From the NCBI RefSeq assembly GCF_017305915.1, contig NZ_JAFKJN010000020.1, positions 108,471 through 172,470 of the forward strand: 64,000 bases of DNA. The letters run 5' to 3'. A program made the position numbers and the translations under genes. This document shows positions 1 to 8,310 of this stretch, one piece after another (positions within the stretch are counted from its first letter, which is position 1; each line of letters begins with the position of its first letter). This stretch comes from Reyranella sp. (lineage in GTDB: Bacteria; Pseudomonadota; Alphaproteobacteria; Reyranellales; Reyranellaceae). Below the pieces are notes generated by a model. The model saw only the letters and a list, made by a program, of their open reading frames with translations. It was not told the DNA's origin and searched no databases.

Positions 1-1
1 G

Positions 2-268
2 GTGACGGTCGATTGGAGTGCGGGTGAGGTGAGGGCCGTCGCCGCTCATGGGCCGTGACCGCCGGCGCCGGCCGCCGATCCCAGCAACCGCGTCTCGGGC
101 CTCCCGGCCGCGATCGCGCTCGGCCGCCATCTGTTCGACGAGCCGCGGCTGTCGAGCGGGCCGATGGCCTGCGCGGAAGAGAGCGCCGACCTCGTCGCTT
201 TCCTGCGAACGCTCTACGTTGCGGCGCCGAAGCTCGCGCCCCTTCCACCGCTCTGTCCCTCGAGTTGA
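2..268 (+). pseudogene. Decayed di-haem cytochrome c peroxidase (MauG/CcpA-like) fragment
   Basis: Reading from base 2 gives a stretch ending HGP, then a TGA at 56-58, then PPAPAADPSNRVSG, LPAAIALGRHLF and DEPRLSSGPMACA. This runs straight into EESADLVAFLRTLYV and a TGA at 266-268. Members of the di-haem cytochrome c peroxidase family carry a stretch like HGPWPPP..DPSNRVSG..AIALGR.LF.DPRLS before the first haem motif, and end with a DLVAFLRTL-type helix. Here a Trp codon appears to have become TGA, and everything between the N-terminal stretch and the C-terminal helix, including both CxxCH haem motifs, is gone. No functional product is possible. The gene may begin upstream of the window. The family call is from motif recall and is fairly secure; the exact subfamily is not. 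Confidence 0.6.
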
Positions 269-359
269 ATTCGTCGTCAATCGATCATAAATTAAGGCCG
301 AGAAATCGCGTTGGCAGCGCGGTCCAATCGAGTCTCACGGCACGAGACTCGTGAGACTC

Positions 360-836
360 CTAGCGCAGCCGCGGCAGCGCGCTTTCCAGGATCCACGCCG
401 CCGCCGCGGCATCGACCCGCTCGGCGCGCTTGGCGCGGCTCATGTCGTAGTCGTCGATCATGCCGCGGGTGACCGCCGCGGTGCTGAGCCGCTCGTCCTG
501 GAACAGCACGGGCAGCGCCGCCAGCGCGGCCGGGCCGTGCTTGGCGATGTTGGTCGCGAACTGACGCACCGACTGGCAGCGCGAGCCCTCGCTGCCGTCC
601 ATGTTGAGCGGCAGGCCGATCACCAGCGCCTTGGCCTCGTGCTTGCGGGCGAGCTCGGCGAGGGCGGCGAGGTCGGCCGCCAGCTTGGCGCGCTTCAGCG
701 TGGTGAGCGGCGTGGCGAGGCTGCGCAGCAGGTCGGAGGTCGCCACGCCGATCGTCTTGCTGCCGACATCGAGCGCCATCAGCCGGCCTTCGTGCGGCAG
801 CATGGTCTTGAGCGCGGCAATTTCGACGATCGGCAT
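360..836 (-). CDS. ruvX: Putative pre-16S rRNA nuclease / Holliday junction resolvase-like protein RuvX (YqgF)
   Basis: A 158-residue RNase H-fold protein of normal family length. The first catalytic Asp lies in MALDVGSKTIGVATSD near residue 20, a second acidic motif is FQDERLSTAAV, and the C-terminal DAAAAAWILE supplies the last Asp. In other bacteria YqgF matures the 5' end of 16S rRNA and was earlier proposed as a resolvase. The reading frame stays open far upstream on this strand, but the ATG at 834-836 gives the conserved N-terminus; the longer frame is an antisense shadow of the next gene. It is divergent from the antiporter, with 48 bp between the starts. Confidence 0.93.
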   Translation of the reverse strand: MPIVEIAALKTMLPHEGRLMALDVGSKTIGVATSDLLRSLATPLTTLKRAKLAADLAALAELARKHEAKALVIGLPLNMDGSEGSRCQSVRQFATNIAKHGPAALAALPVLFQDERLSTAAVTRGMIDDYDMSRAKRAERVDAAAAAWILESALPRLR

Positions 837-884
837 GGCGCGGTTATAAGCTGACAAGCGCGTCCCGCAAGGTAGGTTCAGCCG

Positions 885-3401
885 GTGAGCGATATCCTGT
901 ACGCCCTGCTCGCGATCACGATGGTGCTGACCATCGTGAGCGTGCTCGTGCCGCTGTCGGAGCGCCTGCGCCTGCCGTTCACCGTGCTGCTGGCGATCGC
1001 CGGCATGGCGCTGGGCTTCGCCGGCACCTGGATCATCCGCAGCGACCACGCCTTCGGCCTGCTCGGCGACATGTTCGCCGGCCTCGACAAGCTCGAGGTC
1101 GGCACCGACGTCTTCCTGCCGCTGTTCCTGCCGCCGCTTCTGTTCACCGCCGGCCTGACCATCGACGTGCGCCGCCTGCTCGACGAGGTGTTCGCCGTGC
1201 TGCTGCTGGCGATCGTCGCGGTGCTGGTCTGCATCGCCGTCGTCGCCGCGGCCGTGCATGCGGTGACCGGCGTCGACATCATGGTCTGCCTGCTGATCGG
1301 CGCCGTCGTCTCGACCACCGACCCGGCGGCGGTGATCGGCATCTTCCGCGATGTCGGCGCGCCCAAGAGATTGTCGATCCTGGCCGAGGGCGAATCGCTG
1401 TTCAACGACGCGGTCGCCATCGCCGCCTTCGGCTTCTGCATCGAGCTGCTGCTGCGCCAGGCCGACCCCGACGTGGCCCACGCCCTCGCGACCGACATCG
1501 CCAACCCGGTCATCGCCTTCTTCCGCGAGTTCGCCGGCGGCATCCTGTTCGGCTTCATCCTGGCGCGGCTCACGATGCTGATCCTGCCGCGGCTCGGCGA
1601 TTCGGACGCCGCCGTCGCCTCGGTTACGGTCAGCCTCGCCTATCTCGCCTATGTCGTCGCCGACCACTACATCCACGTCTCGGGCGTGGTTGCTGTCGTG
1701 GTCGCGGCGCTGACGGTCGCGGCCTACGGGCCGACCCATCTGCATCCCAAGCGCTGGACGGCGCTGCGCCAGCTCTGGACCCAGCTCGACTTCTGGAGCA
1801 ACTGCCTGATCTTCGTGCTGGCCTCGATGCTGGCGGCCAACGTGCTGCCGCAGATCACCTGGCTCTATGTCGGCGGCCTGGCGGGCGTGGCGCTGGGCGC
1901 CTTCGTGGCCCGCTTCCTGGTCGTGTTCGGCATGCTGCCGCTGCTCGAGATGAGCCGCCTCGTCCAGCCGGTCAACGGCCGCTACAAGGCGATCCTGGTG
2001 TGGGGCGGCCTGCGCGGCGCGGTGACCATCGTGCTGGCCATGGTGGCGGCGAGCGACGGTCGGCTGTCGTCCGACGTGCGCGAGTTCGCCGCCGTGCTGG
2101 CGACGCTGTTCGTGCTGTTCACCCTGTTCGTCAACGCCACCACGCTCGGCCTGGTGATCCACGTGCTCGGGCTCAACAAGCTGACGCGGCTCGAGCTGGC
2201 GCTGCGCGACCGCGTGCTGGCGCTGTCGCGCATCAACGTTACCCACCACCTGCAGCAGATCATGCGCGAGCACAATGTGCGGGTCGAGCACATCGACGTC
2301 GATCCGCTGTCGGCCGGCGACGAAGCGGTCGAGGCGCCACCGCCCGAGCTTGCGCTCGACCTCAGCGAGCGCATCGGCGTCGGCCTGCTGACGCTGTGCA
2401 CCCAGGAGCGCGAGCTCTATCTCGAGCAGTTCGAGCAGCAGACCCTGTCGCGCCGCATGGTCGCCATCCTTATGGCGCGCGGCGACCGGCTGATCGACGC
2501 TGTGCGCGACCGCGGCGCCGAGGGCTATCAGAAGACCATCCGCGACTTCGCGTTGCCCGACACCGCCTTCCGCATCGGTCTGTGGCTGCATCGGCGGCTG
2601 CGCATCGACCGCGTGCTGACCGAGCGGCTGGCCGACCGGTTCGAGGTCCTGATGGTGCAGCAGGACGTGCTGGCCGAGCTGGCGATGTTCAACGTCCATG
2701 CGGTCTCCGACCTGCTCGGCGCCGACGCGGAGGCGCGCCTCGCCGAGGTGATCCAGGACCGCCAGGAGCTGGTGGCGCACGCCCTGCACGCGCTCAGCCT
2801 GCAGTATCCGGGCTACGCCGAATCGATCCGCGACCGCCAGCTCGAGCGGGCGGCGATCCGGCTCGAGGCCGCCGAGTACACTCGGCGGCTGCGCGAATCG
2901 ATCATCGGCCGCGAGGTCTATGCCGACCTGCGCCGCCAGCTCAACAAGCGGCGTGAGGCGATCGCCGACCGGCCGCCGCTCGATCTCGGGCTCGAGCTGC
3001 AGGGCATGATCGCGCGCGTGCCGCTGTTCGCCGGCCTCGACCTCGACGCGGTCGCCGAGCTCGCCAAGCGCCTGCAGGCGGTGGTGGCGCTGCCGGACGA
3101 GAGGATCGTCGCCGTCGGCTCCAGACCCGACGCCATGTACTTCATCGCCGCCGGCGAGGCGACGGTGGTACGCGAGGGCGTGCGCATCGTGCTGAACGAG
3201 GGCAGCTTCTTCGGCGAGATGGGCCTGCTCGACAAGAAGCCGCGCAACGCCGACGTGATCTCCGACGGCTACAGCCATCTGCTGATGCTGCATCGGCGCG
3301 ACTTCGACCGGCTGCTCGACAAGCGGCCGGAGCTCAGGGCAGGGATCGAGGCGGAGGCGATGCGGCGCACTGCGCCGAGCGCCACGCCGGTTGCCGAGTG
3401 A
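885..3401 (+). CDS. CPA1-family Na+/H+ antiporter with C-terminal cyclic-nucleotide-binding domain
   Basis: An 838-residue protein. Residues 1-415 form about twelve membrane segments of the monovalent cation:proton antiporter-1 family, with the DPAAVIGIF and EGESLFNDAVAI motifs that carry the ion-translocating Asp residues. A long helical cytoplasmic region follows, and residues about 710-815 form a cNMP-binding fold. Its phosphate-binding cassette FGEMGLLDKKPRNADV keeps the Glu and Arg expected to hold the cyclic phosphate. The architecture resembles plant SOS1-type exchangers and bacterial NhaP-CNBD proteins, so Na+ or K+ efflux gated by cAMP is likely. The GTG start follows GGTAGGTT. The stop overlaps the next ATG by one base, so the two genes are probably co-translated. 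Confidence 0.9.
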   Translation: MSDILYALLAITMVLTIVSVLVPLSERLRLPFTVLLAIAGMALGFAGTWIIRSDHAFGLLGDMFAGLDKLEVGTDVFLPLFLPPLLFTAGLTIDVRRLLDEVFAVLLLAIVAVLVCIAVVAAAVHAVTGVDIMVCLLIGAVVSTTDPAAVIGIFRDVGAPKRLSILAEGESLFNDAVAIAAFGFCIELLLRQADPDVAHALATDIANPVIAFFREFAGGILFGFILARLTMLILPRLGDSDAAVASVTVSLAYLAYVVADHYIHVSGVVAVVVAALTVAAYGPTHLHPKRWTALRQLWTQLDFWSNCLIFVLASMLAANVLPQITWLYVGGLAGVALGAFVARFLVVFGMLPLLEMSRLVQPVNGRYKAILVWGGLRGAVTIVLAMVAASDGRLSSDVREFAAVLATLFVLFTLFVNATTLGLVIHVLGLNKLTRLELALRDRVLALSRINVTHHLQQIMREHNVRVEHIDVDPLSAGDEAVEAPPPELALDLSERIGVGLLTLCTQERELYLEQFEQQTLSRRMVAILMARGDRLIDAVRDRGAEGYQKTIRDFALPDTAFRIGLWLHRRLRIDRVLTERLADRFEVLMVQQDVLAELAMFNVHAVSDLLGADAEARLAEVIQDRQELVAHALHALSLQYPGYAESIRDRQLERAAIRLEAAEYTRRLRESIIGREVYADLRRQLNKRREAIADRPPLDLGLELQGMIARVPLFAGLDLDAVAELAKRLQAVVALPDERIVAVGSRPDAMYFIAAGEATVVREGVRIVLNEGSFFGEMGLLDKKPRNADVISDGYSHLLMLHRRDFDRLLDKRPELRAGIEAEAMRRTAPSATPVAE

Positions 3402-4717
3402 TGCCCGCGAAGATGCATCTGGCCCAGTTCCTGGTGCACGGGCCGACTTATCACAGCCTGGCGATGTGGCGGCATCCGAGGACGGCGGCGGCGGGCTACG
3501 ACTGGACGCGGCCGGCGCTCTACCAACACATCGCGCAGGTCTGCGAACGCGGCCTGTTCGACATGGTGTTCTTCGCCGACCTCAACTACATCTCCGACAC
3601 CTATCGCGGCTCGCTGGAGCCCGCGCTGCGCTACGCCGCGCAGGCGCCCGAGCACGATCCGATCCCGCTGCTGTCGTGGATGGCGGCGGTCACCAAGCAT
3701 ATCGGTGTCGCCGCGACCTTCTCGGTCAGCCAGCACCATCCGTTCTATGCGGCGCGGCTGTGGGCGACGCTCGACCATCTCACCGACGGTCGCGCCGGCT
3801 GGAACGTCGTGACCTCGATCAACCACAACCAGGACGCCAATTTCGGCGTCGACCGGCCGCCGGCCGACGTCCGCTACGACCGCGCGCACGAGTTCATCGA
3901 GGTCTGCCGCAAGCTGTGGGCGAGCTGGGACGAGGACGCGGTGGTGATGGACCGCGACGCCGCGGTGTTCGCCGACGCGACCAAGGTGCGGCGGATCGAG
4001 CACGAGGGTGCGTTCTTCAAGTCGCGCGGGCCGCTCAACGTCGTGCGTTCGCCGCAGGACGGGCCGGTGATCCTGCAGGCCGGCACCTCGCCCAAGGGCA
4101 TCGACTTCGCCGCAAAATACGCCGACGCGATCTTCGCCATCCAGCCCAGGCCGCAAGATGCCAAGCGCTACTTCGACACCATCAAGGGGCGGATGGCCGA
4201 ATTCGGCCGGCCGCCGTCGCACTGCCGCATCCTGTTCGGCATGCAGCCGATCGTCGGCTCGAGCGAGGCGGAGGCCCGCGAGAAGCAGGACGAGCACAAC
4301 GCCCTGATGCCGCTCGAAGGCGGCATGACCATCCTGTCTGCGCACGCGGATTACGACCTGTCGAAGATCGACCTCGAGGCGCCGATGGCCGACCGCACCG
4401 AGCCCGAGCTGCAACGGCTCAAGACCCGCTTCCGCAAGGCCTCGGGCGAATCGATGACCTTGCGCGAGGTGGCGCAGCGGCACGGCCAGAGCGTCGGCCT
4501 GCCGCAGTTCGTCGGCACCGTGAAATCGGTCGCCGACCAGATGGAGGCGTTCCTCGCGGAGGCGGGAGGCGATGGCTTCATGCTGTCGCCGATCTACTGC
4601 CCCGGCGCGATCGAGGAGTTCGTCGACCAGGTGGTGCCGGAATTGCAGCGCCGCGGCCTGCTGCGCACCGAGTATCGCGGCCGCACCGCGCGCGATCTGT
4701 TGCGGCAGGAGGATTGA
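3401..4717 (+). CDS. LLM-class flavin monooxygenase, NtaA/SnaA/DszA type
   Basis: A 438-residue TIM-barrel flavin-dependent oxidoreductase. The N-terminal HLAQFLVHGPTYHSLAMWRH, FFADLNYISD and GRAGWNVVTS stretches are typical of the nitrilotriacetate / dibenzothiophene-sulfone monooxygenase branch, which uses FMNH2 supplied by a separate reductase to oxidise small S- or N-containing compounds. No flavin reductase gene is adjacent. The ATG at 3401 shares its first base with the antiporter stop (TGATG); a GTG three bases earlier is less likely. The GNAT gene follows immediately. The substrate cannot be read from sequence. Confidence 0.88.
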   Translation: MPAKMHLAQFLVHGPTYHSLAMWRHPRTAAAGYDWTRPALYQHIAQVCERGLFDMVFFADLNYISDTYRGSLEPALRYAAQAPEHDPIPLLSWMAAVTKHIGVAATFSVSQHHPFYAARLWATLDHLTDGRAGWNVVTSINHNQDANFGVDRPPADVRYDRAHEFIEVCRKLWASWDEDAVVMDRDAAVFADATKVRRIEHEGAFFKSRGPLNVVRSPQDGPVILQAGTSPKGIDFAAKYADAIFAIQPRPQDAKRYFDTIKGRMAEFGRPPSHCRILFGMQPIVGSSEAEAREKQDEHNALMPLEGGMTILSAHADYDLSKIDLEAPMADRTEPELQRLKTRFRKASGESMTLREVAQRHGQSVGLPQFVGTVKSVADQMEAFLAEAGGDGFMLSPIYCPGAIEEFVDQVVPELQRRGLLRTEYRGRTARDLLRQED

Positions 4718-5140
4718 GTGAGCGACCCGACCGTCATCCTGACCGACGCGCCCGAGGCGGGCGATGTCGCGGTCATTTCACAGGGCCTCGGCGCCTACAA
4801 TGTCGAGCAGAGTGGCATCCGGGATTACAAGCCGCTGGCGGTGCTGGTGAAGGGCGCGGCCGGCCAGACGATCGGCGGCATCAGCGGCCGCTCCTCGCTC
4901 GGGCTGCTGTTCCTCGACCTCGTCTATTTGCCCAAGACCGTGCGCGGCGGCGGGCTGGGCAGCCGGCTGCTGGCGATGGCGGAGGAGGAGGGCCGCAAGC
5001 GCGGCTGCAAGCGGGCGGTGCTCTACACCATCAGCTTCCAGGCGCCGGACTTCTATAAAAGGCATGGCTGGCGGGTGTTCGGTGAAATTCCCTGCGACCC
5101 GCCGGGGACCAGCCGGATCTTCATGACTAAGGAATTGTGA
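4718..5140 (+). CDS. GNAT-family N-acetyltransferase
   Basis: A 140-residue single GNAT domain. The acetyl-CoA pyrophosphate-binding loop is VRGGGLGSRLLAMAEEEGRKRG around residues 72-93, preceded by a LFLDLVYL beta strand and followed by the C-terminal FYKRHGWRVFGEI motif. Its closest style is the YhbS-like group of small-molecule or antibiotic-type acetyltransferases; the acceptor is unknown. The GTG start at 4718 lies directly after the TGA of the monooxygenase and has CAGGAGG seven bases upstream, so it belongs to the same operon as the antiporter and LLM genes. Confidence 0.88.
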   Translation: MSDPTVILTDAPEAGDVAVISQGLGAYNVEQSGIRDYKPLAVLVKGAAGQTIGGISGRSSLGLLFLDLVYLPKTVRGGGLGSRLLAMAEEEGRKRGCKRAVLYTISFQAPDFYKRHGWRVFGEIPCDPPGTSRIFMTKEL

Positions 5141-5150
5141 CGGCGTAGCC

Positions 5151-5217
5151 GTCATCCCGAGGCGGAAGCCGAGGGACCTCTGGAACCCCAAAGATCCCTC
5201 ACTTCGTTCGGGATGAC
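5151..5217. repeat. Intergenic palindromic repeat, GTCATCC class, copy 1
   Basis: Two inverted arms, one reading GTCATCCCGAGGCGGAAGC and the other ending CTTCGTTCGGGATGAC, enclose a short GGGACCT..AGATCCCT core. The arms pair imperfectly with a few mismatches, forming a long hairpin just after the GNAT stop. The same arm consensus (GTCATCC then CGAAGNGAGGGATC) recurs at 55141-55190, so this is a dispersed family that may also act as a transcription terminator. Confidence 0.75.
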
Positions 5218-5271
5218 AGATGGCGACAAACCCGCTACCACCCCGCCCATTCCGCTGTTTGGAGTCGTTGG

Positions 5272-5589
5272 ATGTCGCTCGACAAGGAGACGGTGGCGCG
5301 CATTGCGCGTCTGGCCCGTCTGAAGGTGCCCGAGGAGGAGCTCGAGCCGCTGGCCGGCGAGCTGTCGGGGATTCTTGCCTGGATCGAGCAACTGAACGAG
5401 GTCGACACCAAGGACGTGGCCCCGCTCGCCAGCGTGTCCGACGTCACCCTGCCGATGCGCGAGGACAAGGTCACTGACGGCGGCATCGCCGAGAAGGTGC
5501 TGGCCAACGCGCCGGGCGGTGCCGTGTACATCGAGCCGACCGACCGACACGCCGGCGGCTTCTTCACCGTGCCGAAGGTGGTGGAGTAG
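5272..5589 (+). CDS. gatC: Asp-tRNA(Asn)/Glu-tRNA(Gln) amidotransferase subunit C
   Basis: A 105-residue GatC. It begins MSLDKETVARIARLARLKV with the usual ELSGILAWIEQLNEVDT helix, and ends in the long conserved tail with MREDKVTDGG, VLANAP and FFTVPKVVE. GatC wraps around GatA and stabilises the GatCAB amidotransferase, which converts mischarged Glu-tRNA(Gln) and Asp-tRNA(Asn) into the correct species in the cytoplasm. It is followed three bases later by gatA; gatB lies 12.7 kb downstream. Confidence 0.96.
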   Translation: MSLDKETVARIARLARLKVPEEELEPLAGELSGILAWIEQLNEVDTKDVAPLASVSDVTLPMREDKVTDGGIAEKVLANAPGGAVYIEPTDRHAGGFFTVPKVVE

Positions 5590-5592
5590 GCG

Positions 5593-7065
5593 ATGGCTGC
5601 TCTCACCGATCTGACGCTCGCCGATCTGGCGAAGGCGATGGCGAAGAAAGAAGCCAGCGCCGTCGAGGTTGCCGACGCGCACCTGAAGAAGCTCGACGAG
5701 CATCGCGCGCTCAACGCCTTCATCACCGAGACGCCGGACAAGGCGCGGGCGATGGCCAAGGCGTCCGACGAGCGCCGCGCGCGCGGCGAGGCCGGGCTGC
5801 TCGAAGGCGTGCCGCTCGCGATCAAGGACCTGTTCTGCACCGAGGACGTGCAGACCACGGCGGCCTCCCACATCCTCGAAGGCTTCGTGCCGCCGTACGA
5901 GAGCACCGTCACCACCAACCTGTGGAAGGCGGGCGCGGTGATGGTCGGCAAGACCAACCTCGACGAGTTCGCCATGGGCTCGTCGAACATGACGAGCTAT
6001 TTCGGCGGCGTCGAGAACCCGTGGAAGCGGCGCGGCGACAACCGCAAGCTGGTGCCGGGCGGCTCGTCCGGCGGCTCGGCGGCGGCGGTCGCGGCCTACA
6101 TGGTGCCGGGCAGCACCGGCACGGACACCGGCGGCTCGATCCGCCAGCCGGCGTCGTTCTGCGGCATCGTCGGGCTGAAGCCGACCTACGGCCGCTGCTC
6201 GCGCTGGGGCGTGGTGGCGTTCGCGAGCTCGCTCGACCAGCCGGGCCCGTTCGCCCGCACCGTCGAGGACTCGGCGATCCTGCTGCAGGGCATGGCCGGC
6301 CACGATCCCAAGGACTCGACCTCGGCCCCGCTGGCCGTGCCGGACTTCGCTGCGGCCGCGCGCAGCCCCGACATCAAGGGCCTCAGGGTCGGCATCCCGA
6401 AGGAGTACCGGGTCGACGGCACGGCGCCGGAGATCGTGGCACTGTGGGACAAGGGTATCGAGATGATGAAGGCGGCGGGCGCCAGCATTGTCGAGGTCTC
6501 GCTGCCGCACACCAGGTACGCGCTGCCGGCCTATTACATCGTGGCGCCGGCGGAGTGCTCGTCGAACCTCGCGCGCTACGACGGCGTGCGTTACGGACTG
6601 CGCGTGCCGGGCAAGGACCTCACGGAGATGTACGAGAGCACGCGCGCCGCGGGCTTCGGCAAGGAAGTGCGCCGGCGCGTGATGATCGGCACCTACGTGC
6701 TGTCGGCCGGCTACTACGACGCCTACTACAAGAAGGCGCAGCAGGTGCGGGCGCTGATCGCGCGCGACTTCAAGGACGCCTTTGCCAAGTGCGACGTGCT
6801 GCTGACGCCGACCGCGCCGACCGCAGCCTTCGCCGCCGGCGAGAAGATGGACGACCCGGTGACCATGTACCTCAACGACATGTTCACCATCCCGGCCTCA
6901 ATGGCGGGCCTGCCCGGCATCTCGGTGCCGGCGGGCGTCGACAAGGACGGCCTGCCGCTCGGCCTGCAGCTGATCGGCCGCGCCTTCGACGAGGTGACGA
7001 TGCTGAAGGCGGCCGCGGCGCTCGAGCAGGCCGCCGCGTTCAAGGGCCGCGCCGCAGGGTACTGA
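5593..7065 (+). CDS. gatA: Asp-tRNA(Asn)/Glu-tRNA(Gln) amidotransferase subunit A
   Basis: A 490-residue amidase-signature enzyme of normal length. The catalytic Ser-cisSer-Lys triad is visible: the Lys in GVPLAIKDLF, and the serines in PGGSSGGSAAAVAA and GTDTGGSIRQPA. It hydrolyses glutamine and passes ammonia to GatB for amidation of mischarged tRNA. It is translationally coupled to gatC (TAGGCG ATG). The stop overlaps by one base the ATG of a 33-codon open frame that ends inside the repeat element at 7157. Confidence 0.97.
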   Translation: MAALTDLTLADLAKAMAKKEASAVEVADAHLKKLDEHRALNAFITETPDKARAMAKASDERRARGEAGLLEGVPLAIKDLFCTEDVQTTAASHILEGFVPPYESTVTTNLWKAGAVMVGKTNLDEFAMGSSNMTSYFGGVENPWKRRGDNRKLVPGGSSGGSAAAVAAYMVPGSTGTDTGGSIRQPASFCGIVGLKPTYGRCSRWGVVAFASSLDQPGPFARTVEDSAILLQGMAGHDPKDSTSAPLAVPDFAAAARSPDIKGLRVGIPKEYRVDGTAPEIVALWDKGIEMMKAAGASIVEVSLPHTRYALPAYYIVAPAECSSNLARYDGVRYGLRVPGKDLTEMYESTRAAGFGKEVRRRVMIGTYVLSAGYYDAYYKKAQQVRALIARDFKDAFAKCDVLLTPTAPTAAFAAGEKMDDPVTMYLNDMFTIPASMAGLPGISVPAGVDKDGLPLGLQLIGRAFDEVTMLKAAAALEQAAAFKGRAAGY

Positions 7066-7166
7066 TGCCGTTGCTGGTCGAGCTCGCGGTCGAGCCGCGA
7101 TCTCGCGCCGATGCCGAACGGCTCGACGGCTTAGGCCGGTCAATCGGCGCAACGGCCTGTGGATAA
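7065..7166 (+). pseudogene. 33-codon open frame resembling an EF-G domain fragment
   Basis: The ATG overlaps the gatA stop (TGATG). The 33-residue product starts MPLLVELAVEPRSRADAERL. That resembles the start of EF-G domain III, where a strand of the type P.PVIE.A(V/I)EP(K/R)(S/T)(K/R)AD.EKL is conserved. Nothing else of EF-G is present and the frame stops at TAA 7164-7166, inside a DnaA-box sequence. It may be a remnant of an EF-G-like gene or simply chance. I would not treat it as a functional protein. Confidence 0.3.
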
Positions 7167-7283
7167 GGGCTCGCGGTACCGGCTCATTCCGGGCAATGGA
7201 CCGGCAAGCGCCCCTTGAATCGCCTGGCAGATTTTCGCGGCCATTGCCCATATTAGGTGTTGGACGCGGAATGCTGCAGTGTG
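7157..7283. repeat. Structured intergenic element, copy 1 (DnaA box plus inverted repeat)
   Basis: It contains CTGTGGATAAG (reverse of the perfect DnaA box TTATCCACA) at 7157-7167, GGGCAATGGACC at 7191-7202, GAATC (a GANTC site) at 7217-7221, GGCCATTGCCCATA at 7239-7252, and GCAGTGTG at 7276-7283. The two ATTGCC blocks are inverted repeats. The same blocks recur at 44553-44678 with identical 48- and 37-bp internal spacings while the filler differs. That pattern suggests selection on structure or on protein binding. The function is unknown. The rest of the gap up to 7418 shows no recognisable gene. Confidence 0.75.
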
Positions 7284-7418
7284 AGGTCGACGATGACCTC
7301 GCGCCCGCTCGGTGAATTGGCGGCAGTTGGCGCTACTGCGCTACCCCCTGCCGGGCCCGGGAAGAGTTAGCGCGGTTTGCGAGGTTTCCGCGGCCCCCTG
7401 TTGGGAGAGGAAATTGCC

Positions 7419-8030
7419 ATGTCGCTCGAGCTGTACGCTGCCTATCTGGTCGCCTGCCTCATCGTCATCATCGTGCCGGGGCCGACGGTGACCCTGATCC
7501 TGGCCAACAGCCTGCGGCACGGCATGCGCGCCGGGCTGATGAACGTGCTGGGCACGCAGATCGGGCTCGCGATCATGATCGCCATCGTCGGCATCGGCCT
7601 GACGTCGCTGATCGAGGCGATGGGCCACTGGTTCGATTGGCTGCGGCTTGCCGGTGCGGCCTATCTGGTATGGCTCGGCTGGAAGATGATCCGCGCGTCG
7701 GGCGAGGCGGTCGACGGCCGGCCGGCGCGCACGCCGCGCGGCGGCTTCGTCATGCAAGGCGCGCTGGTGGCGCTCAGCAACCCCAAGACCCTGCTGTTCT
7801 TCGGCGCTTTCTTTCCGCAATTCATCGATCCGGCGCGCGGCCACGGCCTGCAGATCCTGATCATGGGGCTGACGGCGATGCTGTTCGCTGCGGTGTCCGA
7901 CAGTGCCTATGCGCTGGCCTCGGGCCGCGCCGGCCGCGTGCTGTCGGCCCGGCGGGTCCGGCTGCTGAGCCGCATGAGCGGCGGATTCCTGATCGGCGGC
8001 GGGGTCTGGCTGGCGCTGTCTCGGCGCTAG
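7419..8030 (+). CDS. LysE/RhtB-family amino-acid exporter
   Basis: A 203-residue inner-membrane protein with about six hydrophobic segments. The family signature GPTVTLILANSLRHGMRAG is near residues 25-43, AAYLVWLGWKMI follows, and GALVALSNPKTLLFFGAFFPQF is in the middle. LysE/RhtB proteins export lysine, threonine, homoserine lactones and similar compounds by proton exchange. The ATG at 7419 is chosen because GGGAGAGG sits eight bases upstream; a longer frame from 7377 lacks a ribosome site. It stands alone, 135 bp after the structured element. Confidence 0.92.
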   Translation: MSLELYAAYLVACLIVIIVPGPTVTLILANSLRHGMRAGLMNVLGTQIGLAIMIAIVGIGLTSLIEAMGHWFDWLRLAGAAYLVWLGWKMIRASGEAVDGRPARTPRGGFVMQGALVALSNPKTLLFFGAFFPQFIDPARGHGLQILIMGLTAMLFAAVSDSAYALASGRAGRVLSARRVRLLSRMSGGFLIGGGVWLALSRR

Positions 8031-8248
8031 CCCGGAGAGAAAACTCCCTTGCCGCCACCACAGCGACAGCCGGAAAATCGACTGGGCCGCCGGAGGGAAG
8101 TAGAGACGACCGTGCGGCGGCGGCAAGGGCACGGTGTCGAATTCCCCAACACGACACCGATCTCTCGTTGTCCTGAGTAGCCCAGCCGCCGAATCACCGC
8201 GCGTGAATAGGGCGTGAAAAAAGCGCCGCCTTGTTGGTCGTCCTAAAG

Positions 8249-8280
8249 CACATTCCATCTGGCTAGCCGGATGGAATGTG
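8249..8280. repeat. 32-bp near-perfect palindrome
   Basis: CACATTCCATC and GATGGAATGTG are perfect inverted arms around a core that itself contains the palindrome GGCTAGCC. It lies in the 330-bp non-coding gap between the convergent LysE and di-iron genes. Apart from this and the following palindrome I see nothing in that gap. Similar GATGGAA arms in the neighbouring palindrome suggest one REP-like family. Confidence 0.75.
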
Positions 8281-8310
8281 CCGCGTGAAACCAGAATCAC
8301 CCGCGCGCGC

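Noticed and set aside
360..3293. A 977-codon open frame on the minus strand running across the antiporter
   Set aside because: Only its last 158 codons (ruvX) are real. The rest has Arg/His/Gln/Asp-rich low-complexity translation typical of antisense frames in GC-rich genes.
7157..7283. Chromosomal replication origin (because of the DnaA box)
   Set aside because: There is only one perfect box per element, no AT-rich unwinding region and no dnaA, dnaN, hemE or parAB genes nearby.
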